Notes: generated by a model from the sequence alone, not told the origin. Positions 17,707-26,670 are shown, counted from the first letter of the stretch. The stretch is 64,000 bases of DNA from Foliimonas ilicis (GCF_039939195.1 NZ_JBDUUH010000001.1:124001-188000), one strand, 5' to 3'. Numbers and translations: made by a program.

Positions 17707-18987
17707 TTGATAAAATTTCATCCAAAATCGCGCGCCGCGACAAGCGGCGCTTTTTGCAATCGTCTCGTTGCGATGTTTGCTGCATTCACGCTGCTGTCCG
17801 TCTCCATGCCCGGCCTTGCCGCCGCCGACGAATATCACCTCGGCACGATGGACAAGCTGCGCATCCGCGTCGTCGAATGGCAGACAGCGGAAGGCTCCGT
17901 GCGCGATTGGTCTTCGATCAGCGGCGACTATACGGTCGGTCCGTCTGGCAATATCTCTCTGCCTTTCATCGGTGAACTGGAAGCGACCGGCAAAACGACC
18001 GCCGACATCGCATCCGAGATCGGCGAAGGGCTTCAGCAGAAATTCGCCTTGAGCGACAAGCCGGAAGCTTCCGTCGAGCTTGCGGAATTCCGCCCGCTTT
18101 TCGTTTCCGGCGATGTCCAGACGCCCGGCAAGTACCCCTATAATCCGGGTCTGACCGTTCTGCAGGCCGTCAGCGTGGCAGGCGGCATACGCCGCGCCTC
18201 GGATCTCGGTCAGCGCTTCGAACGCGACTTCATCAATGCGCGCGGCAATTACGACGTACTGGTGAAGCAGCGTGACGGTCTGGTGGCCAAACATGCACGC
18301 CTGATGGCCGAAGCAGCCGGCAAAACGGAGATCGGCGAAATCGAGGCCCTGAAAAATAGCCCCGACCGCGATACGCTGATTGCGGATGAGACCTCCTTCA
18401 TGATTGCGCGCAAGAAGCGCCATGAAGAACAGCTCAAAGCAATCGACGATCTCAAGAACCTGCTTCAGAGCGAGATTTCCTCACTGGAAAAGAAGATCGC
18501 GTCTCAGGACCGACAGGCCGAATTGTCCCGCAAGGAGCTTGCAAGCATCGGCAATCTTGCCGATCGCGGTCTGGTTGTGAACCAGCGCGTGCTTTCCATC
18601 GAGCGTTCGATTTCGGAACTGGAAGGCAAGGTTCTCGACATGGAAACCGCCTCGCTTCGCGCCAAGCAGGACATCAGCAAGGCGACGCAGGACGCGAGCA
18701 ATCTGATCAGCGAGCGATCGACCGGCATCGCTCAGGAACGCCAGCAATCGGAAGCCGAAATCGCCCAGCTCAACCTGAAAATCGCCATGTATCGCGACTT
18801 GATGGGCGAAGTCGTTGCCAAGGCACCCGAAGCGGCGGCAAACTCCGCCACGTCTCAGCCTAATGTCAGCTATTCGATCGTGCGGACAAAGGATGGCAAG
18901 CCGTCCGAAATCCAGGCGGATGAGAATACACCGGTTCTGCCGGGCGATGTCGTGAAGATCGGCATCGTGCCGGTTCCGGTTCAATAG
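17707..18987 (+). CDS. exoF: Polysaccharide export protein ExoF (OPX family)
   Basis: A 426-residue periplasmic protein. The start is the TTG at 17707: AAGGA lies five bases upstream and the first 45 residues then form a signal peptide (AMFAAFTLLSVSMPGLAAAD). The Poly_export domain follows (EYHLGTMDKLRIRVVEW, then GNISLPFIGELEATGKT) and an SLBB-like domain (VSGDVQTPGKYPY). The rest, about residues 180–360, is a long coiled coil. ExoF assists ExoY in the first step and export. The length is near the S. meliloti protein (421). There is no lipobox Cys, unlike Wza. Confidence 0.92.
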   Translation: MIKFHPKSRAATSGAFCNRLVAMFAAFTLLSVSMPGLAAADEYHLGTMDKLRIRVVEWQTAEGSVRDWSSISGDYTVGPSGNISLPFIGELEATGKTTADIASEIGEGLQQKFALSDKPEASVELAEFRPLFVSGDVQTPGKYPYNPGLTVLQAVSVAGGIRRASDLGQRFERDFINARGNYDVLVKQRDGLVAKHARLMAEAAGKTEIGEIEALKNSPDRDTLIADETSFMIARKKRHEEQLKAIDDLKNLLQSEISSLEKKIASQDRQAELSRKELASIGNLADRGLVVNQRVLSIERSISELEGKVLDMETASLRAKQDISKATQDASNLISERSTGIAQERQQSEAEIAQLNLKIAMYRDLMGEVVAKAPEAAANSATSQPNVSYSIVRTKDGKPSEIQADENTPVLPGDVVKIGIVPVPVQ

Positions 18988-19009
18988 ATCGCCGTGCGTC
19001 CTATTGAAC
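18979..19009 (+). repeat. Inverted repeat across the exoF stop codon
   Basis: gttcaatag at 18979–18987 pairs perfectly with ctattgaac at 19001–19009 around a 13-base loop. The exoF TAG lies inside the first arm. There is no T-run after it, so it looks like an mRNA-stabilising or attenuating hairpin rather than a full terminator. Confidence 0.6.
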
Positions 19010-19037
19010 GCACAAAGGACGATCTAACACTTTGAGT

Positions 19038-19087
19038 GAGCATCGGAATAATCCAAAAACCGGTAACCACTTTTTGGTCTGATGCTC
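19038..19087. repeat. Nested palindromic intergenic repeat between exoF and exoQ
   Basis: Outer arms gagcatc (19038–19044) and gatgctc (19081–19087) enclose inner arms ccaaaaa (19053–19059) and tttttgg (19071–19077). From memory, this compact design resembles a small palindromic repeat dispersed in Brucellaceae genomes; I cannot count copies here. Confidence 0.7.
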
Positions 19088-19137
19088 TAGCCCGATGCAA
19101 TGCAGCGGCGCACCGCGCCGCTGCGACAGGAATCGCC

Positions 19138-20400
19138 ATGAGAATCGCGAAATCGCGCTTTGTTTCTCCCGACCATAATTTCTGGTTCGGCACATTTGCG
19201 GTCGCGATTTCGATGTTCGTCTTCGCCTATTCCGCGCGTTTCGGACAGGTTTCGATCCTTGCCTATTACGGGCTTTGGCTGCCGCTCATCGTCATCGACT
19301 ATCGGCGCTCGCTCGGCAATTACATGCGGTATTACTGGATTTTGGCATTCGCCATATTCGCCTGCATGTCTGTGTTCTGGTCACAAGCCTTCGGCATAAG
19401 TGCCCGCGCCAGCATCCAATATTTCTCCCATGTCGTCTGCGCGCTGATCGCCGCACGCACGATCGACGCCCGCACGCTGACCATCGGCAGCCTGGTCGGC
19501 GTCAGTCTCGTGCTCGTCTATTCCTTGCTGTTCGGCGGCTATCACTATGATCCGATCGACGGGGAATACAGTTTCGTCGGCGCATTCGCCTCGAAAAACC
19601 AGCTCGGCTTCTATGCATCGCTTGGCATCTATTTCGCCTTCGTCGCCATAATGGCACTGCGCGAGCGCGGCGTATGGCTGATGCTGGCGCTCGCTTCAGG
19701 CCTGCTCTCCGCCTATTCGCTTCTCGCCTCGGCATCGGCAACTTCGATCATTGCAACGGGTGCAACCCTTGCAGCCATGATGTGCATCGGCAGCACCCTG
19801 TTCCTTCGCCCGCGCACGCGACGGCTTTCGATGATCGTCGGCATATTGCTTGCCATCGCCTTCGTCTTCGTCGCGCTGAATGCTGGCCTGCTCGACGCGC
19901 TTCTCGGCCTATTCGGCAAGGACACGACGCTGACCGGCCGCACCTATCTCTGGTCGGAAGGCATGGCGGCAGCCGCGCAAAACCCATATTTCGGCGTCGG
20001 TTATCAGGCCTATTGGGTTCAGGGATTTTCGGAAGCCGAACGCCTGTGGGAAGAATTCTACATTGCGACACGCAGCGGCTTTCACTTCCACAACACCTAT
20101 ATCGCCATGTATGTCGAGCTTGGCGCCATCGGCGTCGCGCTGTTCAGCATGGTGCTTCTGACCGTATTGTTCGGTCACCTGAAGCGGCTTCTGACCAGCC
20201 GTGCGGACCTCACATCGCTCATCATGTTCGGATTGGCGGTGATGCTGTTGATCCGCTCGTTCTTCGAGCTCGATATGGTCAACCCATATTCGATCGGCTC
20301 ATTCCTGCTTTACTATGCGGCGGGCCTGCTTGTCGCCGCCCGCACCGCTGACGCGGCGGCGCCCAGGCAGGCAGCACTTTCGCAGGCAGTGCCGCAATGA
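19138..20400 (+). CDS. exoQ: Succinoglycan polymerase ExoQ (Wzy/O-antigen ligase family)
   Basis: A 420-residue integral membrane protein with about eleven helices and the Wzy_C-type periplasmic loop: GRTYLWSEGMAAAAQNP followed by HFHNTYIAMYVELG with conserved His and Glu. It polymerises octasaccharide units. The ATG at 19138 has ACAGGA upstream; a longer in-frame reading would run through the palindromic repeat and is rejected. It overlaps exoZ by four bases (ATGA). Confidence 0.9.
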   Translation: MRIAKSRFVSPDHNFWFGTFAVAISMFVFAYSARFGQVSILAYYGLWLPLIVIDYRRSLGNYMRYYWILAFAIFACMSVFWSQAFGISARASIQYFSHVVCALIAARTIDARTLTIGSLVGVSLVLVYSLLFGGYHYDPIDGEYSFVGAFASKNQLGFYASLGIYFAFVAIMALRERGVWLMLALASGLLSAYSLLASASATSIIATGATLAAMMCIGSTLFLRPRTRRLSMIVGILLAIAFVFVALNAGLLDALLGLFGKDTTLTGRTYLWSEGMAAAAQNPYFGVGYQAYWVQGFSEAERLWEEFYIATRSGFHFHNTYIAMYVELGAIGVALFSMVLLTVLFGHLKRLLTSRADLTSLIMFGLAVMLLIRSFFELDMVNPYSIGSFLLYYAAGLLVAARTADAAAPRQAALSQAVPQ

Positions 20401-21407
20401 CGAAACTCTACGGCATCCAATATCTGCGCGCGCTTGCTGCGATTGCCGTCGTGATTTTCCACGCGGCTGAGCGCACCGGCGGCCATTTCGCAATAGGTGC
20501 TGCGGGCGTCGACATCTTCTTCGTCATCAGCGGTTTCATCATGTGGGTCATCGCGGAAAATCGGCCGATATCTCCCGGCCGCTTCCTGTTGGATCGCCTG
20601 AAACGCATCGCGCCGATCTACTGGATCGCGACGCTGGTCATGGTCGGCGGCGCAATGGCCGGTCTGTTTCCCAATCTGAAGCTCACGCTCGGCCATATTT
20701 TTGGTTCACTTTTCTTCATCCCGCATCGCTCGCCCAGCAGCGGCGAATTGTGGCCGGTGCTTGTTCAGGGGTGGACGCTGAATTACGAAATGTTCTTCTA
20801 CGCAGTCTTTGCGGCGGTGCTTTTTCTGCCTTCGAGACTGCGTTTCGGCGCACTCGCGCTCGTATTCATCGGGCTTGTGATATGCGGCGCGATATTCGAC
20901 CCGGAGCAAAGCGTCCTCGCCGCATTCACGCGCCCGATCATGCTGGAGTTTCTGGCGGGTGCTGCTTTGGGTAAACTCTGGATCGCGGGCATGATGCCTT
21001 CCGCCAGAACCGGGCTGCTGCTCGTTGCTGCATCTTTCGCCGGGTTCGCCTTTATCGGGCTCACCTATATGGGCTGGAATCCATATATTTTCTGCCTGTT
21101 GGCGACAGCACTGGTTCTTGGTGTATTGGCTCTAGAAAAAGCGGGAGCCGTTCCAAAAGCAGAACCACTCGCCTATCTCGGCGATGCCTCCTACTCCATC
21201 TACATCTGGCATACGATGGTAATTTCAGTGGTCGCCAAAATCGGCTCGGCAATTGCCCTGCCCGGCTGGAGCATCATCGTCCTGTCAACCATCGGCGGCA
21301 CGATTGGCGGGCTTGTTGCCTATGAAATGCTCGAAAAGCCGTTGACCCGCCTGCTCAAGAAAAAGCCTTCGGCACATCGCGAAGGCCTGGTGAAAGCACC
21401 GGCCTAA
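20397..21407 (+). CDS. exoZ: Succinoglycan acetyltransferase ExoZ (acyltransferase 3 family)
   Basis: A 336-residue membrane protein with about ten helices and acyltransferase-3 blocks: YLRALAAIAVVIFHA with the catalytic-type His, FFVISGFIMW, PSSGELWPVLVQGWTLNYEMFFY, and a C-terminal YSIYIWHTMVI. In S. meliloti ExoZ adds the acetyl group to succinoglycan. It is the last gene of exoY-F-Q-Z; its stop converges with the DUF1365 gene with a four-base overlap. exoB, next in S. meliloti, is absent here. Confidence 0.88.
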   Translation: MTKLYGIQYLRALAAIAVVIFHAAERTGGHFAIGAAGVDIFFVISGFIMWVIAENRPISPGRFLLDRLKRIAPIYWIATLVMVGGAMAGLFPNLKLTLGHIFGSLFFIPHRSPSSGELWPVLVQGWTLNYEMFFYAVFAAVLFLPSRLRFGALALVFIGLVICGAIFDPEQSVLAAFTRPIMLEFLAGAALGKLWIAGMMPSARTGLLLVAASFAGFAFIGLTYMGWNPYIFCLLATALVLGVLALEKAGAVPKAEPLAYLGDASYSIYIWHTMVISVVAKIGSAIALPGWSIIVLSTIGGTIGGLVAYEMLEKPLTRLLKKKPSAHREGLVKAPA

Positions 21408-22171
21408 GGCTGCGTCGAACTCGCCGATTCCGCACCCGGCCGCGGCTGAAGCGGAACGCCTTTCAGCCAGAGCAGCAGCGCCTCCCAATGGATCGCCGCG
21501 ACGACCTTTGCGGTCAACAGCGGGTAGACGACAAGCGCTTTGAGCAAACTCCAGTCGGTCAATGGCGCGCGACGCCCGGTCAGGACGGCATTCAGAACCG
21601 GCCCTTCGCGATCGCTTGCGACGATTGCCACCATGACCTCTTCGCCCGGCGGGCGGACATGAAAGCTGTAGCCGAGCTTCTTTTCCATGAAGGGTGAGAC
21701 GTAGAAATCCTTGTCGCAGGCATGATGGTGGCGCTCCGCCTCACCATCGATCGCGAACATGTAATCGTGCTTCTCGCCGAAGGTATTTCTGACTTCGTAG
21801 AGAATCGCGTGAAGTTCTCCGGTTTTCCGGTAGCAGAAATAGACGCTCAGCGGATTGAACACGTAGCCGAACAGGCGCGGCATGGTCAGAAGACGGATCG
21901 GCCCGCCATCCGGCTCGATGCCTTCCTGCCGCATCAGTTTTTCGACATGCAAGCGGGCGGGCGCACCGGAACGGTCGCCGTGATCGCGATCAAAGAAGCT
22001 GAAAATATTGAACCGGTTGCGCGAAAACAGGCGCAGTTTCGAGCCCAATGCCTCGATCTCATCGAGATCAAGCAAAAGCTGGAACATGCTGTATTTCAGG
22101 CGATGCTTTTTCGGCTTCAAGCGCCGATGCATTACCGATTCATTATACAGCGAGGATGCGATCTTGCTCAT
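21404..22171 (-). CDS. DUF1365 protein, partner of the upstream FAD oxidoreductase
   Basis: A 255-residue protein of the DUF1365 family: a first block LKPKKHRLKYSMFQLLLDLDE, then LLTMPRLFGYVFNPLSVYFCY and DKDFYVSPFM, all conserved in the family. The ATG at 22171 lies inside the end of the upstream gene (29-base overlap), so translation is coupled. The same pair, FAD amine-oxidase-like protein plus DUF1365, recurs beside ECF sigma regulons and cyclopropane-type lipid methylases in other Alphaproteobacteria. The biochemical role is not settled; lipid modification under oxidative stress is the usual suggestion. Confidence 0.85.
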   Translation of the reverse strand: MSKIASSLYNESVMHRRLKPKKHRLKYSMFQLLLDLDEIEALGSKLRLFSRNRFNIFSFFDRDHGDRSGAPARLHVEKLMRQEGIEPDGGPIRLLTMPRLFGYVFNPLSVYFCYRKTGELHAILYEVRNTFGEKHDYMFAIDGEAERHHHACDKDFYVSPFMEKKLGYSFHVRPPGEEVMVAIVASDREGPVLNAVLTGRRAPLTDWSLLKALVVYPLLTAKVVAAIHWEALLLWLKGVPLQPRPGAESASSTQP

Positions 22172-23522
22172 GCCAACCGCTTTCGAAGTCCGTATTCTGC
22201 GCGATCCTTCGCAACGAGATACGACCAGATTCTTCTGCGACATTCCACGGACGCCGGTCGCCGCCGAGTTCCTCGGCGACCGCAAGGCCCGACTGCAAAC
22301 CGTCTTCATGGAAGCCAGCGCCGAAATAGGAGCCACAGAACCACGTATTGCGGACACCCTGCAATGACCAAAGCTCGTCCTGCGCGGCAATCGCCTTCGC
22401 ATTGTACATGGGATGGCTGTAGGACTGGCTGTGATGCACCAGTTTCGGGTCGGGCTTGCGGATCGTGTTCAGCGTCATGAACATCGGCTTGTTGTCGGGA
22501 ATGCCCTGAAGCCTGTTCATCCAGTAGGTCACCGACAGATCCTTGCAGCTCGGACCTTTGCGCCGCGCTGAATAATTCCAGCTCGACCAGACGGATTTGC
22601 GCTTCGGCATCACGCTTGGGTCAGAGTGCAGAACGGCTTCGTTCTCGATGTAATGAAACGCGCCCAGCAGGTTCTTTTCTTCGGCCGTTGGCTGATCCAG
22701 CATTGCAAGCGCATGATCGGCATGGGTCGCGATAACGACGTGATCGAACTCTTCGAGCCGCCCAGTGCTGTCTTCCACGATGACGTTTCGGCCCGGACGA
22801 TGGATTGCCTTTACCGCGCGTTTCCTGAAAACATTATCCGTAAACGTCTCGGTCAGGCGCTTTACATATTCGCGGCTGCCGCCATCGACGGTGCGCCATG
22901 TCGGCCTGTTGCCGAAGTTCAGCAGCCCATGATTGTCGAAGAAACGAATGAAGGCGCGCGCCGGGAACTGCGAAATATCGTTGGCAGGCGTCGACCAGAT
23001 GGCGGCGGCCATCGGATAGAGATGATCGCGTCGGAACGAAGCGCCGTAATTCTTGGCATCGAGATATTCTTCAAGCGTCGTCAAGCCCAGTCCCGGCGCA
23101 TCAAGGGGCGCCGTACGGTAAAAACGCGTGAGGTCGCGCATCATCGACCAATAGCTCGGGCGAACGAGATTACGGCGCTGCGCGACGAGGCCGGAAATCG
23201 AGCCGGAATATTCGAATGCGCCATCGTCCAGCGAAACCGCGAACGACATGTCGGAGGGCTTGGTCGGCACGTCGAGATGTTTGAACAGCGCGGTCAGATT
23301 GGGATAGGTCAGCTCATTGTAGACGATAAAGCCGGTATCGACCGGCGTGCCATCAACCTCGACGGTGTTGCTGTGACCGCCGATGCGATCGTCGGATTCG
23401 AAAACGCTGACCTGATGGGAGCGACTGAGAAGCCATGCAGCCGAAAGCCCCGAAATACCACTGCCGACTACCGCAATTTTCAGACGTGTACGCGGGGGCT
23501 TCGCATGAAATGTGATGGTCAT
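22143..23522 (-). CDS. NAD(P)/FAD-dependent amine oxidase-like oxidoreductase
   Basis: A 459-residue flavoprotein. The N-terminal Rossmann motif is IAVVGSGISGLSAAWLLS with the usual ESDDRIGGHSNTV continuation, and the C-terminal FAD loop is GSYFGAGFHEDGLQSGL. It matches the family of amine-oxidase-like proteins paired with DUF1365. No signal peptide is seen. The ATG at 23522 follows CGGAG; a candidate ECF promoter ends about 30 bases upstream. The substrate is unknown; an unsaturated fatty acid or isoprenoid is the likely type from relatives. Confidence 0.87.
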   Translation of the reverse strand: MTITFHAKPPRTRLKIAVVGSGISGLSAAWLLSRSHQVSVFESDDRIGGHSNTVEVDGTPVDTGFIVYNELTYPNLTALFKHLDVPTKPSDMSFAVSLDDGAFEYSGSISGLVAQRRNLVRPSYWSMMRDLTRFYRTAPLDAPGLGLTTLEEYLDAKNYGASFRRDHLYPMAAAIWSTPANDISQFPARAFIRFFDNHGLLNFGNRPTWRTVDGGSREYVKRLTETFTDNVFRKRAVKAIHRPGRNVIVEDSTGRLEEFDHVVIATHADHALAMLDQPTAEEKNLLGAFHYIENEAVLHSDPSVMPKRKSVWSSWNYSARRKGPSCKDLSVTYWMNRLQGIPDNKPMFMTLNTIRKPDPKLVHHSQSYSHPMYNAKAIAAQDELWSLQGVRNTWFCGSYFGAGFHEDGLQSGLAVAEELGGDRRPWNVAEESGRISLRRIAQNTDFESGWHEQDRILAV

Positions 23523-23550
23523 AAAATATGATCGCTCCGATAAACTTCCC

Positions 23551-23580
23551 ATTCTACGAGAGCGCATCCGTCACGGATCA
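23551..23580 (-). promoter_or_regulatory. Candidate ECF (RpoE/ChrR-type) sigma promoter
   Basis: On the minus strand TGATCC (23575–23580) is followed after 18 bases by TAGAAT (23551–23556), 28 bases before the oxidoreductase ATG. TGATCC with this spacing is the -35 type described for the Rhodobacter singlet-oxygen sigma factor. The -35 box also lies in a small palindrome (atccgt-c-acggat), so an activator or repressor site is the alternative. Confidence 0.55.
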
Positions 23581-23696
23581 TACCGGCACGCGGCAAACCG
23601 CAACAATGGCGTCTCAGGGTTCAGTTACGTAACCGGAGCGTCGATTGTTTCAGGGGTCAGGAATTTCCCTTCAAGAAAATGAAATTTGGCAGAGGT

Positions 23697-24182
23697 TTAA
23701 TGCGAATGCCCAGCGTGGCCATGCTGCCTGGCATTCGCATCCTCCACCTCGACATGAAGATGGATTTCACCAGCATTTTTGAAGACCAGTTCAAGTTCGA
23801 ATTCGTCGCCTTTTTGGAGGGCCTTGGTCAGCCCTGCGAGTTCTACGGCAAGCCCGGCAGGATCGAGCGTAAATGAGCCCGCCGGAATTTCGATTTCGCC
23901 GATTTCCTGAACCGCAGCTTGACCGTCTTTCAACGTCACGCCGACGATGCGCGCCTCACCGGCTGCATCCGTTTTCGCCTCGACCAGAACATCTTGCGCA
24001 CCGCTATTTTCGATATTCATGAAGACAAGCGTGTTCTTGCCGGATTGCGCAGCACGTGCCCAGGGATGGACGATGCGAATAGAGCCAGCCTCGGTAACAT
24101 GATGATCATGATCGTCATGGGCAAACACAGCGTCCGGCGAAAACAACATCAACGCCGCAGCAATCAAAAGCTTCGAATTCAT
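23697..24182 (-). CDS. PCu(A)C-fold periplasmic protein with His-rich ends
   Basis: A 161-residue protein with a signal peptide of about 21 residues (ending VFA), a HDDHDHH stretch just after it, and HGHAGHSH at the C-terminus. The middle (IVHPWARAAQ, EIEIPAGSFTLDPAG, ALQKGDEFELELVF) follows the PCu(A)C copper-chaperone fold. The canonical Cu ligands, His-x-Met pairs in the family, are missing: the expected positions read as hydrophobic residues. Metal would therefore have to bind at the His tails, which favours zinc or a broader buffer role. It is first in order with an ABC permease, 22 bases downstream of it. Confidence 0.75.
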   Translation of the reverse strand: MNSKLLIAAALMLFSPDAVFAHDDHDHHVTEAGSIRIVHPWARAAQSGKNTLVFMNIENSGAQDVLVEAKTDAAGEARIVGVTLKDGQAAVQEIGEIEIPAGSFTLDPAGLAVELAGLTKALQKGDEFELELVFKNAGEIHLHVEVEDANARQHGHAGHSH

Positions 24183-24204
24183 AATCGTTTCCTGTCCTGA
24201 AAAT

Positions 24205-25461
24205 TCAACGAAGCGCCTCGACCACCGGTTTTCGGTAGGTCAAGGCAGCCGGTACGAGCGCCAGCAGCATGCCGAGCGCCAGCAAAGCGCCGACCAGAGC
24301 GAGTTCCGACGATCCGACATGAGCGGCCATCGAAACGCCGGTCTGGCTGGCGATGATTGACGAGATTACGCTTGCCGCGGCCCAGCCCAATGGCAGGCCG
24401 ATGATCGCCCCGCTTGCGATCAATCCGCCAACATAAAGCCAGACGACTGCGAAGATGAAGCGGGCCGGGGCGCCCAGCGCACGCAGCATTGCGAAACGCT
24501 GCCGCTGCAAATCCAGCAGCGCCAGAATGCCCGCAAGTATGGCCGTGACGACCAGAATTTGCGCGGCAAGCGTCAAAGCACCCATGATGCGCGCGACATT
24601 GCCCATCACCGAATAGAGTTCGACCAGCACTTCCGCCGGAAAGAAGGCTGTCGATTCAATCGTTCGGTAGCGGTTGCGCAGGCCGTAAGCCGCAGCAACA
24701 TTCTCCGGTTTCACGACGATTGCCGGAACACCCGGCAGATATTCGGCATCATAGGGCGGGCCGATGCGCTCGTCGCCCGGCGCATGGCCGGTGCCCATGC
24801 CATGCGCGAACCAATTATACTCGACCGGAACCACGATTGCGCGATCCCACGGCGTTCCGGTCGGCTTCATGCGACCGACCACCGTAACGTCTATGTGGTT
24901 GTGGCCTTCTTCCTCGACTATCGCTTGCCCGCCATTTTCACGCGCATCCATAACATTGTCGGCGTCCTGACCGGCACCGTTGCCATGGCCGTGCCGGATC
25001 GCCAGCCGGTCACCGACAGCATTGGGCGACAATGCGCCGACAATTGCCTCGTCGATCCGCGCGAAAAGCCGACCCGATTGAAGGCCCCGGCTCAAATGAT
25101 CGACAAAAGCTGATGTGGTGCCGACCACCGGGTCGCCATTATAATTGTCGCCAAAGCCGATAGGCGCTGCGAAATCGGCGCGGCCGCCTTGCAGGATGTT
25201 TGCGGTCATTTCGGGCGAAAGCAGTTCCACCGCGCGCGAGTCGAGATAAACCACGGAAAACAGCAAATCCGCTTGGCTGCCGGGAGCCGCCACGATCAGG
25301 TCGAAACGATCAGCCGCCCGCGCGCTTCCCTGCCGCAAGGCACGCTCCTGCGCGCTGATGGCAATGCCCAGCGCCACGGCCAGTGCAATGACGGAGACGA
25401 ACAGGATTGAACTGAAGCGGTTGCGCCGCAGCGTCGCAAGAACGAGCGGAAACGGGTTCAT
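24205..25461 (-). CDS. ABC transporter permease, MacB/FtsX type
   Basis: A 418-residue inner-membrane protein with one N-terminal helix (RFSSILFVSVIALAVALGI), a large periplasmic domain of about 240 residues and three C-terminal helices, the layout of the FtsX/MacB/LolE class. The periplasmic domain has a His/Asp-rich stretch near residues 165–185 (HGHGNGAGQDADNVMD, then EEEGHNHIDV) that could bind metal. Its ATG overlaps the ATPase stop. Such transporters move lipoproteins, peptides or transmit force rather than import solutes classically. Confidence 0.88.
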   Translation of the reverse strand: MNPFPLVLATLRRNRFSSILFVSVIALAVALGIAISAQERALRQGSARAADRFDLIVAAPGSQADLLFSVVYLDSRAVELLSPEMTANILQGGRADFAAPIGFGDNYNGDPVVGTTSAFVDHLSRGLQSGRLFARIDEAIVGALSPNAVGDRLAIRHGHGNGAGQDADNVMDARENGGQAIVEEEGHNHIDVTVVGRMKPTGTPWDRAIVVPVEYNWFAHGMGTGHAPGDERIGPPYDAEYLPGVPAIVVKPENVAAAYGLRNRYRTIESTAFFPAEVLVELYSVMGNVARIMGALTLAAQILVVTAILAGILALLDLQRQRFAMLRALGAPARFIFAVVWLYVGGLIASGAIIGLPLGWAAASVISSIIASQTGVSMAAHVGSSELALVGALLALGMLLALVPAALTYRKPVVEALR

Positions 25462-26156
25462 GCCGCATCCGCCTGAATTTGGTCAGCGCCTATGATACAG
25501 CCCCGGTCGATGCGTATTATTTCATCGGCCATACCGAGCAGGACGGGATCGTGAGAGGCGACGATGATCGTCTTTCCATCGTTGCGCGCAAGGTCTTTCA
25601 GAATATCTGCGACCTGTCTGCCGGTGCAGCCATCAAGGCTTGCGGTCGGCTCATCCGCGAACACGACTTTCGGGTCGAACAGAAGCGCCCGCGCAACCGC
25701 CACGCGCTGCTGCTCGCCGCGCGAAAGCAGCGACACGGTTTTCCGGTTCAATGGCACGCCTAGCTTTTCGAGCAGGAGTTTTGCTCGATCTCGCCAAGGT
25801 TTGGCCGAAACATGGTCGAACCATGCGGGCATAAGCACGTTTTCGACGGGACCGAGTTCATCGACCAATTGGAAATTCTGGAAGATGAACCCTGCGTTCA
25901 GCCGCCGCCATTTGTCACGCGCGCTTTCGCTTTCGCCTGCCAGATCCAGACCGTCCCAAACGACAGCACCTGCGCTGGGAACAAGCAGACCTGAAAGCAG
26001 ATAAAGCAACGTGGATTTTCCCGAACCGGATGGGCCGGAAAGCACAGTCAGCTTACCAGACTGAAGCGCAAGCCGTTCGATCTCGATAATGTTCTGCGTC
26101 TCGTTTCGTCCCGCGGAAACGTCCAGACGAAGACCGGTAACCTGCGCGGCGGACAC
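25458..26156 (-). CDS. ABC transporter ATP-binding protein (LolD/MacB type)
   Basis: A 232-residue ATPase: Walker A SGPSGSGKSTLLYLL, Q-loop FIFQNFQLV, signature LLSRGEQQRVAVARAL (LSRGE in place of LSGGE), Walker B VVFADEPTASLDG and switch His in VASHD. It starts with GTG at 26156, four bases after the stop of the gene upstream, and its end overlaps the permease, so the three genes form one operon. Confidence 0.9.
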   Translation of the reverse strand: MSAAQVTGLRLDVSAGRNETQNIIEIERLALQSGKLTVLSGPSGSGKSTLLYLLSGLLVPSAGAVVWDGLDLAGESESARDKWRRLNAGFIFQNFQLVDELGPVENVLMPAWFDHVSAKPWRDRAKLLLEKLGVPLNRKTVSLLSRGEQQRVAVARALLFDPKVVFADEPTASLDGCTGRQVADILKDLARNDGKTIIVASHDPVLLGMADEIIRIDRGCIIGADQIQADAA

Positions 26157-26160
26157 GATC

Positions 26161-26604
26161 TCAGAGCTTTCGATAGCTTACGTCCATCAGGCGGACGAAG
26201 CTGACGAACCCCGTTTCCTCATCGGTTTTGAAGCCGGTTTCAAACGTGCCTGAAACGCGGATCAAATCCGTATAGCGAACGACTTCAACCGGCGCGCTCG
26301 CAAAGGAAAGCACGATGTCGTCAGGCCATTGCGCTTCGGTTTCGCAGAATGGGCACACCGACATGGGCAGCCGCGTCAGTACGAAAAAATCGATCTCCGG
26401 CTTCAGCGGCGGCGCCATATAGCCGGTCATCTCGATCTTCACGCCTTCAAGCGCCTTCGCGTCGTCGGTCAATTCGCGTCCGCGCGCATAAAGATCGCGG
26501 AATTTGAGCGTCGGCTGGCTCGCCAATGCGCGGTTCATGCCGGCGGGAAGCAACAGTCCTGTCGCGGACAAGGCCATCGTCGAAAGAATTTCGCGGCGGT
26601 TCAT
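26161..26604 (-). CDS. Secreted protein with a CPFC motif, cotranscribed with the ABC transporter
   Basis: A 147-residue protein with a twin-arginine-like N-terminus (MNRREILSTMALSATGLLLP) and cleavage near residue 28. A block CPFCETEAQWPDDIVL at about residue 85 gives a CxxC pair that could bind metal or act as a redox site. GGAGG lies five bases before the ATG at 26604. Proteins of this kind accompany MacB-like permease/ATPase pairs in other Proteobacteria. I do not assign a function; binding of zinc or heme handling are both open. Confidence 0.75.
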   Translation of the reverse strand: MNRREILSTMALSATGLLLPAGMNRALASQPTLKFRDLYARGRELTDDAKALEGVKIEMTGYMAPPLKPEIDFFVLTRLPMSVCPFCETEAQWPDDIVLSFASAPVEVVRYTDLIRVSGTFETGFKTDEETGFVSFVRLMDVSYRKL

Positions 26605-26670
26605 GACAACCTCCAGAATAACAGAGAAAGCCTGGCCGCCGGATGAACCGGCGGCCAAGCGTATTGGAAT

